This document shows, piece by piece, positions 16,561 through 23,235 of a stretch of DNA of 45,272 nucleotides; position 1 is the first letter of the stretch; the number at the start of each line of letters is the position of its first letter. The stretch is from an uncultured Gammaproteobacteria bacterium (GTDB lineage Bacteria > Pseudomonadota > Gammaproteobacteria > Pseudomonadales > Azotimanducaceae). The DNA lies in NCBI GenBank assembly GCA_913428515.1, contig CAJYCI010000003.1:1-45272 (forward strand), read 5' to 3'. The position numbers and the translations under genes are program-made. A model generated the notes under the pieces. That model was not told the DNA's origin. It made no database searches and was given only the letters and a program-made list of their open reading frames with translations.

Positions 16561-17382
16561 ATGGACCGACAACACACTGATAACTACTATTTTTCTCGAG
16601 ATGAGCTCTTCGCTTACGAAGAAAAGGGATACTTAGTAAGAGAAAAGATCTTTAGTCGTCGAGAAATTGATGAGCTCCTTATAAGCATAGACGGGGCTAT
16701 TGAATCTCTAAGGGATGCTGTGTCCAGTGGGGTTACTTATTTTCTTGATGGCAAACGCTTTGTCGACATAGGCACTACAACGTTACAGTTTGAACACTCC
16801 TACGAAAGTGAAGACATTCGAGTAGTTGAACCCGTGAGTGGCTTAAGTGCTAACTTAGATAATTTGATGGAATCACCGAGGATTGTTGATCCGATAAAAA
16901 GCATCTTGGGAACGGAGATAATAAGTATTTGGACGAACAAGATGAACCTTAAGGTTGAGAAAAGCGGGTCTGGATTTGATTGGCATCAAGATTCACCCTA
17001 TTGGATTCATGATCATCCTGATGCGGGGTCTCTTCCTAATGTTTTTTTATCTTTTGATGACACAAATAAACAAAATGGGTGTCTTCGGGTAATAGAATCC
17101 AGCCATACGTCGGGTTGTTTACCAGGTAGAGATGATGGAACTCAGTTGGGCGGATTCTTTACTAATTGGGAGGCGATAAAAAGCGGTGCTGAGATTTCTA
17201 TAGAAATACCGCTGGGGTCGTTAGTGTTTTTCGACCCGCATCTAATCCATGGATCTGAGCCAAACACATCTAGTTATCCGAGGAGAGCCTTGATAATGAC
17301 TTATCAGGCCGGTAATTATCCTATGCTTAAAACTGGCGAAATCAGACAAATCAGTGGTTTAGGCGTTTGTGATGCCAAGTGA
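16561..17382 (+). CDS. Phytanoyl-CoA dioxygenase (PhyH)-family Fe(II)/2-oxoglutarate oxygenase
   Basis: A 273-aa non-haem iron oxygenase. The 2-His-1-carboxylate triad is H142-Q-D144 (FDWHQDSPYW) and H230 (DPHLIHGSEPN); R241/R242 downstream is in the place of the 2-oxoglutarate anchor. ALIMTYQAGNYP closes the barrel. Family members hydroxylate fatty acyl chains and natural products; the substrate here is unknown. A TACAAT -10-like hexamer (16550-16555) ends only 5 nt before the ATG, so the transcript could be leaderless. The 3' end overlaps the convergent SDR gene by 24 nt. Confidence 0.9.
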   Translation: MDRQHTDNYYFSRDELFAYEEKGYLVREKIFSRREIDELLISIDGAIESLRDAVSSGVTYFLDGKRFVDIGTTTLQFEHSYESEDIRVVEPVSGLSANLDNLMESPRIVDPIKSILGTEIISIWTNKMNLKVEKSGSGFDWHQDSPYWIHDHPDAGSLPNVFLSFDDTNKQNGCLRVIESSHTSGCLPGRDDGTQLGGFFTNWEAIKSGAEISIEIPLGSLVFFDPHLIHGSEPNTSSYPRRALIMTYQAGNYPMLKTGEIRQISGLGVCDAK

Positions 17383-18120
17383 TAGTCCCCCGTCGACTAC
17401 TAAAACTGAGCCCGTAGTCCATTCGCTGAGGGTTAAATACTCAGCTGCTTCCGCTATTTCCTCCTCCGTTCCGATTCGACCCAGTGCATGTGCTGGAGCA
17501 AGGGAATCGAGTCTGATTTTTGATTCTTTTTCTGTCATGAGTCCGGCTCTTTGATATATCTCTGTTGGCACTGCTCCAGGAACTACGCAGTTGACGCGGA
17601 TCTTTGAGGGCCCCAATTCGGCCGCCAAAGCTTTGGTGATTGCCTCAATTGCCCCCTTTGTTGCAGCATAAGCTGATGCGCCTGGGAATGCCCTGCGTGT
17701 ATGGACACTTCCAACAAACAAAATCGAACCCTCAGTTTTAATGAGCTCCTTTTTTGCTTCTCCTGAAAGAAGCATTCCAGCGATAACGTTGGTGTTGAAT
17801 ATTTCGATTAGCGGTTCTTGCTGAAGTTGGTCGATATCCCCCCGATAAATGTTTCCTGCGTTATTAACAAGCACATCTAATTTCCCACCATGCGAAAGAG
17901 CCGCTTGTATGATTTCGGTCCTATCATTTTCTAGGGTAATATCTCCGGCCTTTGCGAAACAGTTCTCGCCCAGAGATTTTGCGACGGACAACAATTTATC
18001 TTCACGCCTCCCGCAGATCGTGACGAGAGCCCCTTTTTTTAAAAATCTCCTTGCTATTCCTGCACCGAGACCAGAGCCACCGCCGGTCACAAGCACAGAT
18101 AGTTCCTCAGTGTTCTTCAA
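17359..18120 (-). CDS. SDR 3
   Basis: Classical SDR, 253 aa: TGGGSGLGAG near residue 14, NNAGN, active site YAATK (ASAYAATKGAIEA), and the C-terminus VVDGGLSLG. A TTG start at 18120 is supported by an AGGAG ribosome-binding site 6 nt upstream; no ATG exists near the N-terminus. It overlaps the upstream ThuA-like gene by 14 nt and is the last gene of the seven-gene operon that starts with the molybdenum hydroxylase. Its 3' end overlaps the convergent PhyH gene by 24 nt. Confidence 0.9.
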   Translation of the reverse strand: MKNTEELSVLVTGGGSGLGAGIARRFLKKGALVTICGRREDKLLSVAKSLGENCFAKAGDITLENDRTEIIQAALSHGGKLDVLVNNAGNIYRGDIDQLQQEPLIEIFNTNVIAGMLLSGEAKKELIKTEGSILFVGSVHTRRAFPGASAYAATKGAIEAITKALAAELGPSKIRVNCVVPGAVPTEIYQRAGLMTEKESKIRLDSLAPAHALGRIGTEEEIAEAAEYLTLSEWTTGSVLVVDGGLSLGITNA

Positions 18121-18811
18121 GTCGCTCTCCTATGCACCAAAGGGCCGACTGCCTTAAAAATTTTGAATGTCCGTGCGCGGCGATAGAAATCTCGTCGTGC
18201 GCCATAGAGCTATATATCACTCGGCCTTTCATATTTGTGTGCGCCCAAGCCAATTCTTGAACGGTATTGTCCTCTCCTTCGTTCGTATAGAGGAGCGGCG
18301 TCGTCTCGGGTATTGTTTTAAGGTAATGATAGATTTCATCCTTTATCTCAAAGCCCTGAATGTTTCTTGTGGCTGGGTGTTTATGGGACGAAGCACAGAC
18401 TTGGAACCGTTTTGGGGGTGGGTGAAACGTTTGGTTCCAGACCCACTGGACTCCCAGTATCGAGCTCCAGTCGTCCCAGGTATCGAAACATATCGCCGCA
18501 GTATGAAGCCCAAGCAGACCACCGCCCCTATTTAAGTGTTTAATTATTGTTTTTTTATCTTTTTCCTTTATTTCGTAAGCCCACTCTTCTCTGAATGGTT
18601 CGTATTTCTGGTCATCCAGCATCCGCCATCTGAGAGCGAAGATGGTTATCAGATCGTAAGATCGGGCCTCTAGTTCAGCGAGCCCTGCCGAAAAATCAGA
18701 ATAGATTTCTGAATGAATATCAGATTTCATTAATTCTCTAGCTAAAGCATCCGAAGCAGTGACGAAGTCGTGATTTATGCCGCCGGTTAAGATTAGGTTT
18801 CTATAGGACAT
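18107..18811 (-). CDS. ThuA-like domain protein
   Basis: A 234-aa class-I-glutamine-amidotransferase-like flavodoxin fold of the ThuA family. LILTGGINHDF opens it, with GGGLLGLHTAA near residue 95, DEIYHYL near 160 and a GRVIYSSMAHDEIS segment near the end. ThuA members are tied to trehalose/disaccharide 3-keto metabolism in rhizobia, but most have no assigned reaction. The ATG at 18811 overlaps the upstream SDR stop by one base (TAATG), and its own end overlaps the next SDR by 14 nt. The tight linkage to two SDRs suggests a keto-sugar or keto-ring intermediate; this is inference. Confidence 0.85.
   Translation of the reverse strand: MSYRNLILTGGINHDFVTASDALARELMKSDIHSEIYSDFSAGLAELEARSYDLITIFALRWRMLDDQKYEPFREEWAYEIKEKDKKTIIKHLNRGGGLLGLHTAAICFDTWDDWSSILGVQWVWNQTFHPPPKRFQVCASSHKHPATRNIQGFEIKDEIYHYLKTIPETTPLLYTNEGEDNTVQELAWAHTNMKGRVIYSSMAHDEISIAAHGHSKFLRQSALWCIGERLEEH
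18127..18131 (-). promoter_or_regulatory. Ribosome-binding site supporting a TTG start
   Basis: AGGAG on the minus strand, 6 nt before the TTG start of SDR 3 at 18120, inside the last codons of the ThuA-like gene. Confidence 0.65.
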
Positions 18812-19548
18812 TAATCTCTCGGGAGTTGGTTTAGTAGGGAATGAACAACTCCGCCGTCGACAACGAATTCGTGTCCGTTCACATAACTTCCTTGCTCTGA
18901 ATCTAGGAACATGATTGCCTCCGCAATATCTTTTCCAGTCCCTAGCCTCTTGAGCGGCACGGCCCCACTTCTTGCTTTTCTCACTTTTTCGTCCTCGTAT
19001 ATCGGAGCTGACATTCCTGCATCTATAAAACCGGGAGCGACGGAATTAACACGTATATTCTTACCCGATAATTCGATAGCTAATTGCCTCGTCATTTGTT
19101 TTATGCCCGCTTTTGTAGAAGGGTAGGCTCCAGCACCAGGGCCAGGCGTGATACTGTTAATTGAAGAAATATTTATGATATGCCCTTCCTGCCCTTCCAT
19201 TCTCAGAGCGGCCTCTCTAGAAACTATATAGGTGCCAATAAGATTAACGTTGACCGTGGAAATAAAATCCTCAACGGATTGCTCAATCAAGGGTCCGAAT
19301 CTAACAATACCCGCATTATTTATAACGGTGTTTGGGGTTCCTAATTGATCAAAAGCATTTTTTACCTCGTTTTCCTTTGCAATATTGGCGACGTAACCTC
19401 TTAAACTCTTATTTTGGTCCTCTGCTAGTTTTACAGCTGCCTCATCAGTGTCGATGATTCCTACTTCGTATCCTCTGTCCAACGCCGTTTTGGCAATTTC
19501 GAGTCCCAGGCCGCTTGCTCCTCCTGTAATGATAATTTTTTTTCTCAT
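18811..19548 (-). CDS. SDR 4
   Basis: Classical SDR, 245 aa: TGGASGLGLE near residue 9, VINNAGIV, the catalytic Ser in NISSINS and YPSTK (GAYPSTKAGIKQM), and VVDGGVVHS at the end. ATG at 19548 lies 3 nt after the P450 stop. The gene is coupled to ThuA by a TAATG overlap. It is likely to oxidise or reduce a hydroxyl created by the operon's P450s or molybdenum hydroxylase (inference). Confidence 0.9.
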   Translation of the reverse strand: MRKKIIITGGASGLGLEIAKTALDRGYEVGIIDTDEAAVKLAEDQNKSLRGYVANIAKENEVKNAFDQLGTPNTVINNAGIVRFGPLIEQSVEDFISTVNVNLIGTYIVSREAALRMEGQEGHIINISSINSITPGPGAGAYPSTKAGIKQMTRQLAIELSGKNIRVNSVAPGFIDAGMSAPIYEDEKVRKARSGAVPLKRLGTGKDIAEAIMFLDSEQGSYVNGHEFVVDGGVVHSLLNQLPRD

Positions 19549-19551
19549 TCT

Positions 19552-20733
19552 CTATCCTATTTTTACAGGGAAGCATTCCCAGTGATCTCTCGACGTTTGT
19601 GTCTCTTTTTTAGAAATTTTCTCTGGATGAACTTTCATTCCATTTTCAAAGAGGCTTTTTAGAATCTGGGTTATTATCCCGAATTGAGGAATAGACGAAC
19701 CCTGTTTGTTCGAATTTCGAATACCACCGTCTAAATCGCGTCCAGCGCAAAGATGAACTCCTGCGCCAAACGTTAGTCCAAAAAGCTGCGATTTCTCGTG
19801 TTTTATATCTCTCATCGGGTTGAAGACATTCGAGTCTCTCCCAAAAATAGAAATGTCTTTGTTTGCAGAAGCGAGATCAAGTTCCAACTCGTCCCCAATA
19901 TCAAAAAGTCGCCCCCCTATCAAAGTTGGTTCGATCACTTTTCTAGCCGCGACTGGGCTTGCAGGGTGGAGGCGCAAGCTCTCGTGGACACACTTTTGCA
20001 TTAAGGTTGGGTTGCGAGCAAGCACAGCTGTGTCCGTAGACCAGTTAAGAATTTCGTTTGCAGCGTGTACCAGTGAATTGGCAGTGCTATGAGATCCAGC
20101 TTGGAGATAGAAGCAGACCTCTCTTTCTATATCACCGTCGTTCAATTTTAGAGAAGTTTGATTTTTTAGAAGGACAGTAAGCACATCTTTTGGAAGTTCC
20201 TCTTCTTTTACCCGACCCTTCTTGAACTCCTCAACTAACTGCTTTCTTCGACGCCATGAAGGTTTAAGAAATTTTAAAAAAGAATCTTTCGCTATTTTAA
20301 GATTCTGCCTTACAGCCTTTTTTTTCCGATTAGAGTGGGCGATAGTGGCCCCCTCGCTGAATTTCTTAACAATTCCAATTAGCTTTTTTGTGTCTTCGTC
20401 TTTTGCTTCTCGGTCAACACCGGCAAAGTCAGAAGTGAGTTGTATTGTCGCCAGGTAACCAAATTCGACAAGATCGAAATCTCTCGCTTCAATCGCGCGG
20501 CTAACCATCTGATTAAGGAATTCAGAGAAAATTATGTTTTCATAATCGTTTGTTATTGAGCGCGTGAATAGTTTTAGCTCGGATTGCCTTCTCCTTCTAT
20601 GCTTCTCACCGTGGAGTGTGAGGAGAACGTCTTTCATGAGTATGTCGCTATCTTCGTAAAGGTTTTGACGCAAATTGGGATTGCATAACGCCTCTTGAAC
20701 CTCAACAAAACTGTTCAGCGTTGCTCGGGCCAT
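19552..20733 (-). CDS. Cytochrome P450 (paralog A of a tandem pair)
   Basis: Haem-thiolate monooxygenase family, 393 aa. Haem-binding loop FGAGVHLCAG with the Cys ligand C329. K-helix ESLRLHP (E-x-x-R). C-helix HGEKHRRRR. The I-helix reads A212-G-S-H215-S-T, so His stands where most P450s have Asp/Glu. The chain starts close to the B/C-helix region and lacks the usual A-helix and first beta-sheet. ATG at 20733, 2 nt after the stop of paralog B, is preferred over a TTG at 20769 that would overlap. Shared blocks with paralog B (MKDVL..LHG..H, TVLLKN, FIQKC-like, HPxSPxAARK, IFG) show tandem duplication. No redox partner gene is nearby. Confidence 0.9.
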   Translation of the reverse strand: MARATLNSFVEVQEALCNPNLRQNLYEDSDILMKDVLLTLHGEKHRRRRQSELKLFTRSITNDYENIIFSEFLNQMVSRAIEARDFDLVEFGYLATIQLTSDFAGVDREAKDEDTKKLIGIVKKFSEGATIAHSNRKKKAVRQNLKIAKDSFLKFLKPSWRRRKQLVEEFKKGRVKEEELPKDVLTVLLKNQTSLKLNDGDIEREVCFYLQAGSHSTANSLVHAANEILNWSTDTAVLARNPTLMQKCVHESLRLHPASPVAARKVIEPTLIGGRLFDIGDELELDLASANKDISIFGRDSNVFNPMRDIKHEKSQLFGLTFGAGVHLCAGRDLDGGIRNSNKQGSSIPQFGIITQILKSLFENGMKVHPEKISKKETQTSRDHWECFPVKIG

Positions 20734-20735
20734 AT

Positions 20736-21932
20736 TTAAATAGAGAAGATCACGGGATAATAGCCCCAAAGATCACGGGCTGTCGTTGAATCTTTCTCGG
20801 GTGTTTGATTAGGGTCGCGTTCCATCCCTTTTTTAAAAAGGGATTGTATGATTAAAGCAACTGTTCCCATATGATCAACCGGCCTGTTTTCATTGGGCAA
20901 CACGCCTGCTGCCAAGTTTAATCCGATGCATGCATGCATCCCCTGCCCAAAAGATAATCCATATCTTGACTGCCCTTTTGGAAGACTTCGATTGGGATTA
21001 AATGAGTCTGCATCTTCCCCAAAAATTGTTCTGCTCCTGTTCGCCGATTGGAGGTCAATAACTACTTTTGAGTCCTCTTCTAATTTTTTTGAATCTATAT
21101 CCATGGGACAAAGGGTCTTTCTAGCAGCAATTGGGCTTGACGGATGCAGGCGGATAGACTCGAGCACACATTTTTGAATAAATCGCGGCTCGTTGAGTAC
21201 CAAATCCATGTCCTCTGGCCTTGATTCCAGCCAACCAATCAACTCATGAACTGCGTGCGTTAGAGTATGGATAGAGGTGTGCGCTCCTGCTAAGGCAAAG
21301 AAGGCCATTTCTCTGGTGAGCACATCTCTCGGTATATCAATACCGTCTTCATTCTTGAGGAGGACCGTTAAAATATCTCGCGGTATAGCCTCTTCGTTAA
21401 TTTTGCCTTGATCCCTTTTTTCTAAAAAGGATATTCGACGGCTAATTGATGGTTGGACGAATCGTTGGTCAAATCTTGCTAGCCCATTTATTGCCTCTTC
21501 TTTAACCGCTTCCTTGTCTCCCGTTGCGTGAGCTAAGGTGGCGGTTTTACCAAATATTCTTAGCAGAGCCATTAAGTCAGCTGTTTCTTCTGGACTTTTT
21601 TCCTGCCGGTCTAGACCTGTGAAGTCGGCAGTCAAATTGACCATAACTCGATAGCCAAAGTCTACTAAGTCCATTTCGCCAGATTTGACGAACGGAGCAA
21701 GCGTTTCTGTCAGGGTTTGAGGGAAGACTTCGGATTCGTAATATTTGAAAAAATCTTTACGGAATACCTTGGTTTCCAGAGCCCTCCTCGATTTGTGTTG
21801 GTCTCCGTGCAGATTTACTAGCACATCTTTCATTATTATCGAACCCTCATCATAGAGTGCTTGGCGGAGGTTTTTGTCTCTGAGTGCTAACGAGGCTGCT
21901 TTATAATTATCGATATTTGTTGTTTCAGTCAC
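20736..21932 (-). CDS. Cytochrome P450 (paralog B of a tandem pair)
   Basis: A 398-aa P450. Haem loop FGQGMHACIG with C335; K-helix ESIRLHPSSP; C-helix HGDQHKSRR at residues 42-50, some 45-60 residues earlier than in typical bacterial P450s. I-helix A215-G-A-H218-T-S, again with His for the usual acidic residue. The start is GTG at 21932, overlapping the amidohydrolase stop by 8 nt. No earlier in-frame start is available, so the short N-terminus looks genuine. It sits second to paralog A in the operon. The two could act in sequence on one substrate or form a heterodimer (inference). Confidence 0.9.
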   Translation of the reverse strand: MTETTNIDNYKAASLALRDKNLRQALYDEGSIIMKDVLVNLHGDQHKSRRALETKVFRKDFFKYYESEVFPQTLTETLAPFVKSGEMDLVDFGYRVMVNLTADFTGLDRQEKSPEETADLMALLRIFGKTATLAHATGDKEAVKEEAINGLARFDQRFVQPSISRRISFLEKRDQGKINEEAIPRDILTVLLKNEDGIDIPRDVLTREMAFFALAGAHTSIHTLTHAVHELIGWLESRPEDMDLVLNEPRFIQKCVLESIRLHPSSPIAARKTLCPMDIDSKKLEEDSKVVIDLQSANRSRTIFGEDADSFNPNRSLPKGQSRYGLSFGQGMHACIGLNLAAGVLPNENRPVDHMGTVALIIQSLFKKGMERDPNQTPEKDSTTARDLWGYYPVIFSI

Positions 21933-23235
21933 TGGTCGCTTCCTGGGTTAGGGTTTTGGAAGAGTATTGAGAAACTCTCCATCCAGTAATTTGGTTTCTC
22001 TCTGGGTTTGGAGTCAGGTCCGCGCTCTTGCCTCCAACGAATACCGTCTTAATATTTGACTTATCTTTAAGAATTGTCACGTCTTGACTTGGATCTCCCT
22101 CTACTAAAATAAGGTCTGCAAATTTCCCATCAGCTATTATACCGGTCTCTCCATGAAATCCTGCGTGTATTCCGCACATTCCTGTTGCTGCAGCGATTGC
22201 ATCTAAATTAGAAAAGCCAAGCTCAGATACAAAGATCTCTAGCTCTCGATAATGCCACTCGCCGTAGGGGGTTAGGGAAAATCCGCTCTCACTTCCGCAT
22301 AATATTGGCACTCCAGCTTTTTTAGCTTTTTTAAGCATGGATGCACTTTCCTCTATTTCTTTTCGAAAGATTTCTTTTAGGTTCTCATTGGCTCCAACCC
22401 GATGACCAAAATCGGCCAAGTTTGCTTGGAAAGTGAAAGAGGGAACAAGGGGGACATTTTTCTCGACGACTTTCTCTAGAGTTTCCTCATCCATAAAAGT
22501 TGCATGTAAAAGCATGTCCATTCCTGCCTCCACTGAGTCCTTTATGCTTTGAGCGTTCCTGCAGTGACCCATAACTGGAACTCCGAGCTCGTGAGCCGTA
22601 TCGCAGACCAACTTCAGCTCTTCTAAGGACCAGGCTTGAACTTCTCCTTTCCCTTTTTGCCGAGGAAGAAGTCCAGTTACGTGGACTTTTATCCAATCTA
22701 CTCCATTTTTTATCTGTCTTCTTACCTCTGTCTTTATTTCCTCTGGGGTCGAAACGATCTTTGCGTAGCCTCTCAAACCCCTATCAGGGATTAGTCGACC
22801 AGCTGTTCCGCCGACTGAGGTCAGTAGCGCGTTGCCGCCGCATAGCATCCTTGGACCCTGAATAACGTTAGAATCAATCGCGTCCCGCAGATCAATAGTC
22901 ACGTCAAAGATTCCATCAGGATCTACAAATCCCGTGACTCCCGCCTGAAGCAATTTTTTGACGTTTTGACTAGCAATGATCGCTGCTAGCCCTTCTCTTC
23001 GATGGAAAAAGAGCTCGTCGTTAGAGGATGGCTCGTCAAAAGTCGAATGACAGTGAACGTCAATAAGCCCGGGCATAAGAGTGAGCCCTGTCGCATCGAT
23101 TACTACATCTGCATTTCCACTGTCGAGATTTTTGTGATCGACTATTTTGTCCCCTAAGATTGAGACTGTGCCTTTGTAGGCTGGATTGCCTAAGCCGTCA
23201 ATAATTTTGCAGTTTTTAATTATCGTATGTCTCAT
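21925..23235 (-). CDS. Amidohydrolase-family (imidazolonepropionase/prolidase-like) metal hydrolase
   Basis: A 436-aa metal-dependent hydrolase. An N-terminal beta-sandwich (ILGDKIVDH..DATGLTLMPGLIDVHCH) leads into H61-C-H63. K183 (WIKVHVTG) is the likely carboxylated Lys, with H224 (MGHCRN) and H244 (LLHATF). At the usual fifth ligand (Asp of GTD/GSD) it reads GSESGF, with E316. The family opens cyclic amides or imides or hydrolyses C-N bonds. The ATG at 23235 makes an ATGA overlap with the Mo-hydroxylase stop; an ATG at 23253 is the alternative. Its place between the Mo-hydroxylase and two P450s suggests a nitrogen-containing or lactone-like substrate; this is inference. Confidence 0.88.
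   Translation of the reverse strand: MRHTIIKNCKIIDGLGNPAYKGTVSILGDKIVDHKNLDSGNADVVIDATGLTLMPGLIDVHCHSTFDEPSSNDELFFHRREGLAAIIASQNVKKLLQAGVTGFVDPDGIFDVTIDLRDAIDSNVIQGPRMLCGGNALLTSVGGTAGRLIPDRGLRGYAKIVSTPEEIKTEVRRQIKNGVDWIKVHVTGLLPRQKGKGEVQAWSLEELKLVCDTAHELGVPVMGHCRNAQSIKDSVEAGMDMLLHATFMDEETLEKVVEKNVPLVPSFTFQANLADFGHRVGANENLKEIFRKEIEESASMLKKAKKAGVPILCGSESGFSLTPYGEWHYRELEIFVSELGFSNLDAIAAATGMCGIHAGFHGETGIIADGKFADLILVEGDPSQDVTILKDKSNIKTVFVGGKSADLTPNPERNQITGWRVSQYSSKTLTQEATSD

Noticed and set aside
20733-20769. TTG-started extension of P450 paralog A
   Set aside because: It would overlap paralog B by 34 nt. The ATG at 20733 gives a length matching the paralog.
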